From Branchiostoma floridae (taxonomy: Eukaryota; Chordata; Leptocardii; Amphioxiformes; Branchiostomatidae): 64,000 nt of DNA. Made by a program: the position numbers and the translations under genes. The DNA is taken from positions 12,717,876 through 12,781,875 of the forward strand of contig NC_049986.1 in NCBI RefSeq assembly GCF_000003815.2, written 5' to 3'. The notes under the pieces are model-generated. The model was not told where the DNA came from. It did no database searches and was given only the letters and a program-made list of their open reading frames with translations. This document shows, in pieces, positions 36,351 to 49,013 of this stretch (positions within the stretch are counted from its first letter, which is position 1; every line of letters begins with the position of its first letter).

Positions 36351-39300
36351 TTATGTTGAGTGACGTGAAGACAGGAGCAGTGCTAACGACACCAGTCCTG
36401 CCACTGCACAACCCAACTGCACTGCAAACAAGTCCTTCCATGCAAACGACCCCATGAGATTGTCCATGACTACTGCAGCCAGCGAACCCAGACAGTCCAG
36501 GATGCCCGTCACAGTGGGCGTGTGACGCTTGCCTCCAAACGACATGTAGAATATCGTGATGGGGAGGAAGAACGGGGTGGTTACGGAGAAGCCGAGAAAG
36601 AACGCGACCACCACGGCGAGTTTGACGTCAATGTTTTTGTACTGCCACAACGTTCCTATACACATGACAGTTATGAGGAGGAATGTAGAGATCATGATGC
36701 ATTTTTCCTGCCGGCGAAGTCTGTCGTAGAGACCGCCACCGATGACGAGAGAGACGATGGCGCCGGCGGGAGCGAGGGCGGCGGCCTGCGCAGCCTGACC
36801 TGGCGTGAGGTGGAGCGCTTCCTTAAAGTACAGAGGCATGAAGATCTGAAGTTCAAACACTCCTGGAGAGGAAAATACAGGATTAAGAAAGTTAGCTTTG
36901 CTTCTATGACACAGAAAATTACAAGCTATCATCAGAGAGAACTGTAAATAAAAGTACTGTAAATACAGTACCTTTTTTGGTGGCTTAATGTTCGCGTTTT
37001 TTGCAGTGGTCGCTTCACCGCGAACTTAAAACCACCGCAAATATTTTTCCATGACAGCAAGAGGCTACAGTGCATACCACTGCAAAAAGTCCTTTTCCCC
37101 GCTACCGCAAAATTAAATCCCCGCAAACTTAAATGCATTTATAATAGATGTACATGGTTCCCACCTGACAGAGCCATAGAAGCCACAGCCACCACCCAGA
37201 AGACAGGAGTCTCCATCATGTAAACCAGGGCCTGTCTCACACTCATGGGGTCCATGGGGTGGTCCTGGGGCTTCTGCTGTAGGGGAGAGAACGGAAGTCT
37301 TGTAGATACATGTAGGTTTACGACAAGTTTTGGTGCAGAGTAGAGTACAAAATCACCAATGATTGCATAAAGAGAGTGTACTTCTGTACAAACATTTGCA
37401 GACATGTTTTCATCAGGATGAATAAACATCCGTCAACTTGTCATAGAAAAAAGGGTAAGAAGAGAATGTGAAATGAAAGACTAGGAGAAACTCTTGAGGG
37501 AAAAAAGCAACACAAACATTTGTGGCAGCTATCTTGAAATGTGGAAAATATTTGCCTGGTTGAGTTTTGTGAAAAATACAGAAATGAAGAATTGATGACA
37601 ATGGAAAATAAGCAACTACAGTAGAAGCCAGTTAATTGCACAACGGATAAACGCACACTTCAGTTAACTGCACGGATTCCCGAAATCCCAAACCGGGCCG
37701 GGCCAGCTAGATAACTTCGCATTATTGCACCAGCCGGATAATTACACGAGGTTCACTGGCAAATAGGCCGTGCAATTAAGTGGCTTCTACTGTATTACTG
37801 AATTCGAAGACTACGCCTACCTCCACCTCCAAACAATACTTCCCTGTATGTCTCTTAGAACACTATGCATAGACTTTAAATATAAGCACTACTTGTCTCA
37901 CCTTTGCAGGGGATTCTGTTTCTCGTGTTGCCGGCGCAAGCCCAAGTTTACTGGGAGACTCGTACAGAATAAACTGTTTCAGGCACACAATCATTACCAT
38001 GGCAACTGCCGGGATGGTCACTACAGTCCTCCAGTGGAGACCTAACAGGAGAAAGACAAAATCACCAACATCTTATTTTCAAAGACAAAAATTGTGATGT
38101 TTATACTAAAACAATGAATAAAATGTATTGCTCAACTACTACGAGGGGCGTGCAATTAGTAATGGTCCTGACCCATTTCCCATAGCAGGAGATTAATGAA
38201 ACTTGGCACAGTTATTAGTCTTTCTCTTCATAGGAATCACCCAGAGTTATGCATTTCTCCCATCGTTTGATGCAGCTCTGGACACCGATTTTGTAGGACA
38301 CCCCAGGTTGGTCCTCCAACTGATGCCTCATCAATGGCACAAGAGGGACGACCAGGTCTGGGAGCTGTTTCCACAGACTTCCAGCCACGTTTGAATTCAG
38401 GATGCCAGCGTTTTACAAGGTCATATGATGGGGCATCATCACCATAAGTTTCATTTATTTCATCAAAAGTCTTCTTTGGTGTGCGTCCTTTCAAATACAA
38501 AAACCGGATCACTGCGCGACACTCAACTGGGTCCATTTCACACCTGGTCCATTTCGCACCTCACTAAGTTCAAACACCAGTAAATCAGAAACCACAATTA
38601 GTTCAGAGCTGTCTTTTGCAACATAACCCATAGAGATATGAATTATTACACATACAAAATTTCATTTAGATCAGACAACTGGAAGTGGGTCAGGACCATT
38701 ACTTATTGCACGCCCCTCGTATACAGGGTACCCAGAACAACATATGGCAACAATTATCTAGTAGCAATACTACAAGACTGATCTATTGTACATCCAAGAA
38801 GATAAGACTAAAAGATAGAAGTATATAATAGTATCCAGTGGCGGCGGCACCGGGAAAATATGTTGGGGGGGCGTCGCCCCCCCAGAAAAGCAAGCTGAAA
38901 CCTTGTGTATTTTTTGGATGATGGAAATTTCATTAAATCAAGCTAGTCTAACGGCAAAATTTACCCCCGAAAATGCAAGAAATTGCGTTTCAAAGAGTCC
39001 CGATTTCAAAATTTCGCCAGACCTCCCTTTTGACGGCCCGCGTCTTCGGCCCAGCACAATATGTTGCGGGAGTGTCGCTCTCAAAAATCTTTTAAACTGA
39101 ATTTAACTATCGTACTTAGCCTAGTTTAGAAGCTGTGAAGACTGTGGCCCCAAAATGCAGGAAATTACGTTTCAGACGGTCAAGATTTCAAAATTTTCTC
39201 CGGACCTCCCTAGCGATAACTTGCGCCTCGGGCGCTCATATAACGACATGGTAAAAATTTGTGTGGGTCATCGCCCTCAAACGATTTCTTTCTTTGACAA

Positions 39301-42300
39301 AAATGGCATTAGATTTAGCATAGTGTGCCAGCAAAATTTGTCCCTAATACTACAGAAAATGGCATTTCAGAGGGTGCAGATTTTGAAATTTCCCCAGACC
39401 AACCTTGCGACAGCTCGCACCTTCGGTACTCGAAATCACGAAAATATTTTGGGGGCATCGCCCTCGCTATTTAAAACCATGTGTCTTTCTTACAGAATTG
39501 CCATCAAATTTAGCTTAGTCTGGCAGCAAAATTTGCCCGTCAAAACGCAGGAAATGGCGTTTTAGAGGGTCAAGATTTCAAATTTTCCCGGGGGAGCATG
39601 TCCCCGGTCCCCCCTAGGATTGTCGCGCGCGCTACATGTGCTGCAAAATCCTGTCAGTAAAGTTCGCCCCCCCCCCCCCCAGACGAAATTTGCTGCTGCC
39701 GCCTCTGGTATCCAGTATTTGATTATACTGCTGCTGGGATCCCTGACACAGGGGTAGGCAACAGTCGGCTAGTCTACAGAAGATAGGAATGGAAATTCAA
39801 GTTAGAGAGAAAGTTCTTTTTCTTGGTTAATAAAAATGTGCTTTAGTGTTGTACTGTCAAGTCAATACCCAGAAATGTGGACATAAACCCTTAGTATGAA
39901 TCTATGATGCTATCATATCCCCACACTTCTTTTCTGGGCACTCTGATATACTTAGAAGCACAACCCACAGGTTATATTAACCTTTTACCAACTGCCTACA
40001 CTAGTAACCAATGCAGGTTTGTTGCCAAAGGCTATCTTAGCAGGTGAAGGTTCATAAAATAAAGAGAGAAATCCCACCTCTGGACAGCATGGAGCCGATG
40101 AGAACAGTAGCGATGACACTTCCCGCCTGGAAACCAATGGACATTCCTCCCAGAACCTTCCCATAATCCTGCTTGTCAAACCATGCTGACAGCAGCTTGG
40201 TGATCGCTGGCCAGATCGCCTGATGAAAGGGGGAAGACTTGAGCTTTGTGGGGGGTCTTGGTGTGTGTGGGGGGTATGGCAAAGACAGAAGAAAGAAGAG
40301 CTTTTTGGATAAAGAAGACGGTAAAGATCGAACAAGGCAGAGCTTTTTGACATAAGAAAGATAAAGAGAAGAGAAATTCAAAACAAGGTAGATGGAAGAA
40401 ATATGAAGTAATTTATAACAGGTGGTTGTTCATGTTGAGAAGTTGTTGCTCAAACTGAAGTGTGCAATACAATAAAGCAGAAATAGTGGGGGAATAGGAT
40501 AGTCAAGCCTGATGATACATACTAAACAACAGTATATCATACTAAATGACTGTTAACTACAAATTACGATTGAAAATGGCACTAGAAAGGCCGACATTTG
40601 CTTGAGAGCAAATACAGCATATTTCAGCCATCTCCCTCATGCAACAATAGGCCTTGAGGTCGTTGACCCCTTAGGCCATTGGAAAATGACCCAAAAATTT
40701 CCCAAATATATCATTTTAAATTGTTCCATGCCAAAAATTATAAATGGGTCATTTGAATAAATATCTAGAGCACCCCTTTACCAAATTTCGGGTCATTTGG
40801 TTGTAAAACGAGGGAACAGGAGCCAAAAATGTCCAATTTTTGTCAAAAAATGGCCATAAAATCGCAATATTGAGCATTATGTTGTACTGTATGGAAAAAC
40901 TATTATTGATTTCATGTGCACATAATTGAAGGGCACTTTTATACCAAATTTCAGGTCATTCGGTTGTAAAACGAGGGTACAGGAGGCAAAAATGTGCTTT
41001 TTTTGTCAAAAAATGGCCAAAAATTGCAAAATTAAGCATTTTGTTGTACCATATGCCAAAAGTGTTATTAAATCTGGGTGTGCATATGATCAGGGCACCT
41101 TTGTACCAAATTTCATGTCATTCGGCTGTAATACCAGGGTACAGGAGCCCAAAATATACATAAAAATTGACAAAAACCTCAATAAAATCATTTTAAAGGC
41201 AGATATGAAAAAAATGAAAAAAACGCCCGAGGGTATTGGCCCACTCTACCCTTGTGCCAAATTTCAAGTCAATCGGTTCAGGAACAACGGAGATACCGTG
41301 TTCCGAAGATTTGACAGGAGAAAGAAACATTACGAATACTAGAAAGGCCGACATTTGCTTAGGAGCAAATACAGCATATTGCAATCCATCTTCATCCTTG
41401 AAAAAATCCCCAAATTCAACAATTTGAAGTCATGTTTGCTCAATGGGAAAATGAAGTACTGTGGGCACTTGTCCTACACACCTTCATGCCGAATTCTAGG
41501 TCATTTGGTTTCAATATAAGGGCATAGGAGCCAAAAATATACATTTTTTAGTTAAAAATGGCAAAAAATCCCAAAATGACTCATTTTATAAGTGCGCTAT
41601 GAAGAAAGTGTTGATGGGATCCTGTTGTCATATGTCCAATTTACCTTTCTGCCAAATTTCAGGTGATTTGGTTTACATACAAGGGCAAAGAAGCCAAAAA
41701 TATACATTTTTAGTCAAAAATGGCTGAAAACCCCAAAATAACTAATTTTTGAAGTCATCTATGAAGAAAGTGTCAATGGGGTCCTGTGAGCATATGTTCA
41801 ATGCACCTCTGTACCAAATTTCAGGTCATTAGGTTTTCATACAAGGGTATAGGAGCCAAAAATATACATTTTTTGTCAAAAATGGCCAAAAAGCCTAAAA
41901 TAACTCATTTTTGGAGTAAACAATGAATAAAGCGTTGATGAAGTTCTGTGGTCATATGTCAAACGCACCTATGTACCAAATTTCATGTCATTTGGTTTTA
42001 ATACAAGGGCATAGGAGCCAAAAATATAAATTTTTAGTCAAAAATGGCCAAAAACCCTAAAATAACTCATTTTTTAAGCGATCTATGAAGAAAGTGTTGA
42101 TGGTTTTCTGTGCTCATATGTTTAATGCACCTCTGTACCAAATTTCAGGTCATTAGCATGTAATACCAGGGCACAGGGGCCCAAAATATACATATTTTAT
42201 CTAAAAATGACCAAAAACCCTAAATATCATAAATTCTAAGGCCTCTATCAAGAAAGTGAAAAAAACGCCTGGGGGTATTTGCTACTTCTACCACCCTGCC

Positions 42301-45300
42301 AAATTTCAGCTCATTTGGCCCAAAAATGAAAAAGTTGAATCCATTTGAAGATTTGACAGGAGGAGAACGAAAGGAAAAACAATATATTGCAATCCCATAC
42401 TATGTATGGATTGCAATATAACAATATATTTCACCATACCTATGGTATGGCTGAAATATAAATATCATGTGATACATGTATCTACAGCAAATCACAGACA
42501 GACAAACTGACACAAGAAAATGGCCAATCCATATCAGTGGGGATGTAAAGTGAGATCATTCTATCCCCAAAATCTTCAGTATAATCATCCCATGTATTAA
42601 ACTGTTGCTGACACCGCCCTCTCAATTCAGGAATACTCATCAAACAAGTGAAATAATACAGCACTCAACAAACTTACAGTGAAAAGCTTCAGTAGCATGT
42701 AGGAACCAATCAGCATGGAGGCGGTAAACACCCTGGCGTAGGCTATGGCAAAGAACGCCACTAGCAGCAGAGACACAGTCAGAACTCGCGTCCCTCCGAA
42801 CGACTCTGAGGCCACCCCGCAGAGGATTTTGCCCAGGATGAATGCACCATTCCCACAGGCCAGCATAGTTCCTGCTGTACGCTGTAACAGATAACATTAC
42901 ATATCTACTTTAGTACTGTTTAATACTGTTTTTTTTTTTTTTTGGCTAATTTTTTTATTCTCTTTTTTGCTTGCTCGCATCAGTTTTGGGGTTCCCAGAT
43001 GATGATCCATATATTCAAATCAACGTGGTCTAAGTTGACTACTTTTAGTGAACAAATATTTCTGTCTGTAATTATTATTATAATTTTTATGTTTGGTTGA
43101 AACTGTAAGGCAAAAGATTAATTGAGATTATCAAAATGTTGGGTTAACTTTACAACTGTGCATTGAAATTTTGCCTTAACTTCTACGGTACAAAAGAGAC
43201 ATCTATTGACTGTTTTCAGAAAGACAGGTGGCATCAGGAGTAATTTAAATACCTGAATATTATGGTCGTCTTTGTGAATAAAGCCATTTTATGAATAATG
43301 GTTTTGTTTATGAATATCAGTAAACTATTCTGGTTCTACGGTGTGGGGGGCATACACCTAGAGGCAAACATGCCTAGTTTCAAAGGTTGGATGCCACGTT
43401 ATTCATAAGTGCACTATTGCCCTATGGTCATGGTATACTGGATCGCATATGACAGAGGTCTCAGAANNNNNNNNNNNNNNNNNNNNNNNNNNNNNNNNNN
43501 NNNNNNNNNNNNNNNNNNNNNNNNNNNNNNNNNNNNNNNNNNNNNNNNNNNNNNNNNNNNNNNNNNCCCAAAAGTAGTTCGGGTTCAAATAGTGCACCGC
43601 TGTACTTGCAAAGGCCGTAGTTATTCTTCCGTGCACAACAGCGAGGTGGAAACTGTGGTGAATGGTAGAGGAACATATCGGTGTTGATACGGTATAAGTT
43701 GGATTACGTTGCTTCTTCGGCCAGCGGGAATTTGCGCCTTGATACTGTTACCGGCACTTCCTGTTCGTCGCCTGCAGTTCCATGACCTCCGCTGGGGGTC
43801 AAATCAAAGTGTCTTTTATAGAAAAACGAGCAGGCAAATCTATGCTCATTTTCAGATATTTTGTAGGTAGTACCCTCGACTTCAACATACTAAATTCTTG
43901 TAAATTGTATCTGCACCTTTCTATAGGGTTTGAGTCGTCGAACCACCTCACTTTGGGGTCCTTAACCATGTAAATCCCCATAGGCGAAAAACTGTGTTCT
44001 GAGACCTTGAACCACAGCGTGAATTCCCCAGGGATGGGTAACAGCATTGAATTTGACTGACATGTTAGGAATTGACGTTGGCTGACTTGATCTGTAACAT
44101 TTTTGTTACCGTCAGACCCGCCGTTACCATGGCAACGGCCGCCAAGACCGCTCCCTATGCTTAAGTATAGGACTTAGTATGGTCCAAAGCCCGCTCGATT
44201 CCCCCCCCCCCCCTTTCCGCCCTAAAAAAGGCTACCCCCCTACCCCAATCACCCAGAACGGTAGAATATGGTCTGGCAAGCACCTTGTAGCAGAAAAAGT
44301 CAACCAGAATATTACATTTGTTGAGATAATAACACCAATTAGCGGCCCCTCAGATAGTCCTTGTACAGGGCCGACACCTGTGCTAGGCGCCGAAGTGCAA
44401 AGTTGGCCATATCTCAGGAACCATTTGGATTTATGCTCTAAAACTTGGTACGGTTTTATATCTTGACTAGTTTTATTGTATGAATGAAAAGAAATCCAAG
44501 GTCAAGTTGGTTCAAGGTCTCAGAACACAGTATTTATACGCGACCCCCGTCCCCAAAAGTAGTTCGGGTTCAAATAGTGCACCGCTGTACTTGCAAAGGC
44601 CGTAGTTATTCTTCCGTGCACAACAGCGAGGTGGAAACTGTGGTGAATGGTAGAGGAACATATCGGTGTTGATACGGTATAAGTTGGATTACGTTGCTTC
44701 TTCGGCCAGCGGGAATTTGCGCCTTGATACTGTTACCGGCACTTCCTGTTCGTCGCCTGCAGTTCCATGACCTCCGCTGGGGGTCAAATCAAAGTGTCTT
44801 TTATAGAAAAACGAGCAGGCAAATCTATGCTCATTTTCAGATATTTTGTAGGTAGTACCCTCGACTTCAACATACTAAATTCTTGTAAATTGTATCTGCA
44901 CCTTTCTATAGGGTTTGAGTCGTCGAACCACCTCACTTTGGGGTCCTTAACCATGTAAATCCCCATAGGCGAAAAACTGTGTTCTGAGACCTTAAATCGA
45001 AGACCGGTCATATGCCTCGTATGCATTTCGAATTGGCATTATGTAGACATCTTTTAAAGGTTTGTTACACAGTTATGATTGACTTCATTGAAAAAAGAAA
45101 GACAGGTCCCTTTGTGGATATCGGACTCACCTTGTCGAACTGGATTGTTTTGTCCTGCATCATGGCGGGCATAACAGCTTCCGTTGCCGTGCGGCAGAAG
45201 ACGCTCCCCCAGTATCCTAGGAACAGCCCGAGAAAGGCAAGCCACTGCCAGCGACGCTTCGACATCGCAGAAACAATCTGGGTCTTCGTTGAAGTCGACG

Positions 45301-45307
45301 CTGTCAT
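36351..45307 (-). CDS. Major facilitator superfamily transporter, organophosphate/GlpT-like (428 aa)
   Basis: Six exons: 45131-45307, 42678-42881, 40078-40219, 37902-38041, 37165-37276, 36351-36862 (1287 nt). The length and hydrophobic profile fit a 12-helix transporter. Exon 1 gives the cytosolic N-terminus and first helix (LAFLGLFLGYWG then CRTATEAVMP). Exon 2 carries GAFILGKILCGVASESFGG, typical of the helix 2-3 loop. Exon 3 has WFDKQDYGKVLGGMSIG. Exon 6 encodes the last helices, with MSFGGKRHTPTVTGILDCLG, which resembles the GlpT/SLC37 organophosphate:phosphate antiporter branch. That family placement is moderate and the substrate is unknown. The start is the ATG at 45307. Introns are loaded with repeats and include an assembly gap. 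Two 41-bp direct repeats lie just upstream of the start. Confidence 0.88.
36950..37142. mobile_element. MITE family B, copy 2 (transporter intron)
   Basis: Contains CACCGCGAACTTAAAACCACC and ends with CCGCAAACTTAAATGCATTT, the reverse of the start of the copy at 27035. No coding capacity. Confidence 0.6.
37616..37794. mobile_element. MITE with CTACAGTAGAAGCC ends
   Basis: About 25-bp inverted ends (TACAGTAGAAGCCAGTTAAT... / ...AATTAAGTGGCTTCTACTGTA) around a centre containing the AAACCGGGCCGGGCC word. It lies in a transporter intron. Confidence 0.8.
38142..38719. mobile_element. Internally deleted mariner/Tc1-type transposon
   Basis: 578 bp with about 34-bp inverted ends (CGAGGGGCGTGCAATTAG... 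and its complement) and TA on both sides, the target-site duplication of the Tc1/mariner superfamily. It contains a transposase N-terminal fragment on the minus strand. It lies in an intron between exons 3 and 4 of the transporter gene. Confidence 0.85.
38237..38536 (-). pseudogene. Mariner transposase N-terminal fragment
   Basis: 99 codons including FLYLKGRTPKKTFDEI, YGDDAPSYDLVKRW and APRPGRPS, the helix-turn-helix and linker pattern of mariner-family transposases. Family members are around 340 residues; the DDD/DDE catalytic part is missing, so the element would depend on a transposase supplied elsewhere. Confidence 0.8.
38837..39707. mobile_element. Inverted-end element with internal ~150-bp repeats
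   Basis: Ends are AGTGGCGGCGGCACC and an imperfect reverse complement (GCTGCTGCCGCCTCT), flanked by TAGTATCC and TGGTATCC, a near-perfect 8-bp duplication. The body holds several degenerate repeats of a segment with GCAGGAAATGGCGTTT and GGGTCAAGATTTCAAA. Similar wording (CGCCATTT, TCTGGACC) occurs in the hAT-like element at 61624-63322, suggesting one family. It lies in a transporter intron. Confidence 0.65.
40582..42390. repeat. Array of about ten ~160-bp repeats in two blocks
   Basis: The phrase CCAAATTTCAGGTCATTTGG recurs, diverged, near 40780, 40945, 41106, 41258, 41491, 41656, 41815, 41977, 42139 and 42298, a spacing of about 160 bp, each with an A-rich part resembling GCCAAAAATATACATTTTT. 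Two blocks each begin with ACTAGAAAGGCCGACATTTG (40582, 41337) and end near GAAGATTTGACAGGA (about 41310, 42350). It sits in the transporter intron between exons 2 and 3. The element type is unknown. Confidence 0.8.
43457..44008. repeat. Repeat block, copy 1 (contains the N gap)
   Basis: Sequence from CCCAAAAGTAG (43567) to CTGTGTTCTGAGACCTT (44008) recurs essentially exactly at 44552-44993. The block starts with GGTCTCAGAA and ends with the inverse motif, so it is bounded by inverted repeats. A matching 63-codon frame (starting MTSAGGQ) is in both copies, but I read it as part of the repeat, not a gene. Confidence 0.85.
43467..43566. other. Assembly gap of 100 N
   Basis: Exactly 100 unknown bases in the first intron of the transporter gene. 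The homologous stretch of the second repeat copy (44525-44551) is only 27 bases, so the true gap may be short and the 100 N nominal. Confidence 0.95.
44514..44993. repeat. Repeat block, copy 2, with 18-bp inverted ends
   Basis: 480 bp bounded by AAGGTCTCAGAACACAGT and its reverse complement. It is essentially identical to 43567-44008. The segment between the two copies (43991-44531) is itself flanked by 24-bp perfect inverted repeats that overlap these ends, so the order of insertion is ambiguous. No transposase frame is visible. Confidence 0.85.
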
Positions 45308-45383
45308 GGCGTCGTTGTTTAAACTCTATTATAAACAGTAATCCGTGCCACGTTCATCGCCACGTTTCCTGGCTACATATTTA

Positions 45384-45482
45384 CTGCACTTTGAATATGA
45401 ACTGCAAGACGGCGCTTTTAGACCACTGACCAATGATAGCTTGCACTTTGTATGTGAACTGCAAGGCGGCGCTTTTAGACCA
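45384..45482. repeat. Two 41-bp direct repeats upstream of the transporter start
   Basis: TGCACTTTG...GCTTTTAGACCA occurs at 45384-45425 and 45442-45482 with only a few differences, 77-175 bp upstream of the transporter ATG at 45307. The position fits a duplicated promoter or 5'UTR element; the function is inference. Confidence 0.7.
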
Positions 45483-45489
45483 TATTGCT

Positions 45490-48400
45490 ATCGATATCGG
45501 TCTGATGAATCGAAATCATCAGGCGGTTCGGATCTACGACTTGATGAAACGGTACCGTTTTACACGATTAGATATCCTGATTACGAATCTCATTCTTGTC
45601 CTGTACGTTTGCCAATTACTTCCAAAAGCTTTGTCTAAACCAGTTTTGTGATTGAAAGAATCAAATAACGTTTACACAACTTTAGCCAACAAAGTAACTT
45701 TTACAAGACTAACAAGTTTGACCTTCAGATCTTGGGGATGGGCTCGTGGTGCAACAAGTTTGTTTCAGTCTTTGCTTTCGCGGCTTTCATCCGACAAATG
45801 TAGTGTAACATTGCAATTTATGGAAGCCACGTTGTAATTCAGAATCTATTCCATTGCCCGACATAACGACAACCCGGCTTATACGTTAAGTTCATGAAAA
45901 AGTTTGTAACATAATTCATCATGGAGGGGCTGCCAGTTGGGTTGTACACAGTAACTGTTACAAGTTAGCATTTACACTTTTAAATTAGTTTTCCACAAGG
46001 ATGGCAACGATATTGATAGCAATATGTAACCGTTATGACCAAGGACATTACATAACGTCCTTGATAAGTAATTATGACATAAAAGTGCTATACTATCCTC
46101 TCCTTTTAATGTTAACCACTGTAGTACTACTTAACTTTAATAGTTGTTAATGTCAAAATCATTCAACATATTGTGTGTTTTCTTCTCTGAGTCTTCTTGT
46201 GAAATAGCCTCTAAGACTCCAATATATTTCATATGCTGTCCTTACAAGACATTCAATATCTCCCCTCTTTTGTCCAACAACAATACTAAAGGGACTAAAA
46301 GGAGGTTCTTTAACTTTCCATCCCCTGGCCATTGACAAAGCACTTGTGTGCAAGTCCACTTGAGAACTGCTGTAATCTCCATAATCAGGCTCGAACCTCT
46401 GTCTGACCACCAGTCAAAAGCGTGACCATTCGACATGATTACATTTGCATAATTCCATTATATTTCCTGTCCATTAGGGTGATGCAGTCTTTGTTGGAGT
46501 CACCCTGACTGACCACTGTTTGAAGGGTCAGCTATTGAGTACACGCTGCGTTTGTGCTGGGCTGGACAAGCGGACTCCCAGCGACCTGGGCTCCATTGTT
46601 CTCACACTGGCTTGCTGTTTATGCTAGCTTAGAAGACTGGTGAGTTTCTTTTAGTTTCTACCTCTGTTCCCTCTTCAAAAATCTTTTGATACCCAAGATA
46701 GGCAGGCAGATAAAGCTATTTTTCTGTATGATGCAATACCATGTCTCTTTTCATAAGCTTTGACTTTCTACTTTTTCCTATATCATATTTGGGAAGAGAA
46801 AAATATTGTACACCTTGGTATGTGATATCATTTTTATGAAAATAATAGCACACAGTCAAAGCTTCTGATCTGATCTTTCACACGTTACAGTTCTTCTGGA
46901 TATTCCTCTTTTCTATCTTTCTTAGTTCATCACAACATTTTGTTTGAAATTGAAGTCAATTTGTAGAAAATCTCCTATTTCTTATAGCTTGTCAGAGATA
47001 CATCATGTGTAGATTCATGTTACTTTCGGTAATTGATTTATATGATGATGGTTCACTCATGGTTCATTGAGAATTTTTGCATTCACTTCTTTTCTATCAC
47101 ACAGAATAGAAAGCAAACAATGAATTTGAAACAGCATGGAAAAATGTGTTCTACATTCTTTATGCCCAAATTATAATCATGTAGCTACACCTGCTGGAAT
47201 ATTGTAAACTATGTTTGTCAAATTGTGTGTGAAACATATTTCCTGTGATTTTCTGGAGGCTTATTTGAATCAGTAACGTTCCCCACGTAAATCCAGTCAG
47301 GTGTCAGCATGGACAAGAGACCCATGGGGCATTACCTTATTTGGAAGCACATTGTTGCGTAGCATGTAATCAGGCCACAACCACCGCCCCAGGAAAAAGA
47401 GGGTACGCTATCATTGGGGCATCACTTCCGCACTGTGCCGGGCCGGAGGAACTTCCCGCATTTGTTGTTTTTTGTAAGACTACCCTGGCTGGTTAACGTA
47501 ACTACAGATTTGGGGTAAGGTAGATTCTTTCATTGATTGTGAACTATTTGAAAGTATTGGGTATTTAGAAAAGGGCTCTTATGTTATGGGGCTGTCAAAT
47601 GGTAGGTCTTGTAGCATGTGCTTCTGACGGCTTGGCAGTTAAACTAGTTATACAGGCCTTTTGGTTCTATAGCATTCTCGTTTCCCAACAAGCACTGGCA
47701 TAAATGCTGAACAGACAAATACCCTGACCTAACACCATGTCAAACAGTGAAGCAATGTGACATTTTGGCATTGAAGTAAAAAAAGTAGATTTATGCCTTT
47801 GGACTCAACTTTTAACAGAGAATAATTTTTGTACAGCATTTTACGTTCATTATTGCATGGCCATAAAACAAGAAATTAGCTTTTTTCTCTAAATCTCAAG
47901 AGGTTTCTTTTGCTTTTTCACTTTAAAGCACAAGAACACATTTTTGTCTTCATTTTTCCTTTACTTGAGAACAGTGTGACACTTTCCTTTTTCAATTCTA
48001 AAAGGTTAAGCCCTGTTTTGTTATTCAGGAGTTCATGTGGCTATTTTTTGTCAGCTGTGACACTTCCCAAGGCCATGTTTTCAGGCCTGAAGGCTGAAAC
48101 ACACCGTGAAGGCCTTGTACTGAGCACAGTCCAACAATGGACCAGTTCAAATATACCTTCAAGAGGGGTGACATAATGTCTGTGCCGTTACTCAAGACCC
48201 CGGTCCTCTCCACGGCTCCTTTACCATGAATTGTCGCTTTATCTGTAATCAATTGCTCGACAGTGCTTGAAAGCATGTTAGTGGACTACTCAAATTTAGA
48301 AGAATAAGTGCCTCGTTACCATTTTACACTGCAGTACAGTGCACATGTGAGTAACATCGGTTTCATCCATGGCCTTTTGGGTTTATATCATACAATGCGA

Positions 48401-48789
48401 TGCCAATTCTAGGAGAGCATGGCCACCCCCGAACTTGGAGATGTATTTCGCCATGTTTACATCCTTACATTGTTGTTGGCCTACCCTGCATTTAGGTGGA
48501 TCAAGTACCATTTTGTTTCGACAACATTGAGATAAGTACCTCCTGATTCACCCTGAAAGCATCTTGATACCCTCTCTCAGCCCTGCGTTTAGTTCCACCA
48601 GGTTCCACAAGAGTTGCTCTGTGAAGAGCAAACAAGATGGTTTTCCAGGGCCGGACAGTGCAGGGATTGTTAGACAGGTGTCCGGACTTTACACTGTCCT
48701 TTTAACATAGGAAGTCACCAATTATGACCAAGTACACTAAACCATGACAGGTAGACTTCATTGTTGTTTTCAACTCCTGTTTCGGACAC
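45490..48789. other. Intergenic, no coding exon recognised
   Basis: No frame with domain signs. A stretch at about 46490-46639 is richer in GC and ends AGAAGACTG before GTGAGT, a good donor, so it could be a non-coding plus-strand first exon. Otherwise AT-rich. Confidence 0.4.
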
Positions 48790-49013
48790 CTTTTTTTTTT
48801 ATTTTATTTATTTATTCATCTCAAAACATGTGGGTAGCCCCTTCAACTTGTTTGAAGTTGATTTCCAAGGGGGCCCACTACATAAATAACAAAAACGAAA
48901 CGTGTTACATTCAGTAAGACAACCAGAGGACAACAAACAATATATACAAATAAACCGAAGCGTCTTTACCAAGAACAGTTGTCAAGGTCAACTAAAAACG
49001 TCAACGGTGGAGG

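Noticed and set aside
36522-36947. 141-codon plus-strand frame opposite the transporter
   Set aside because: It is antisense to the last transporter exon, which has clear helices and family motifs.
41236-41427. Short frames in the 160-bp repeat array
   Set aside because: Not conserved from unit to unit and broken by stops in most copies.
43799-44047. 82- and 80-codon frames in the two duplicated blocks
   Set aside because: Identical because the DNA is duplicated; no domain, no splice context, and different ends in the two copies.
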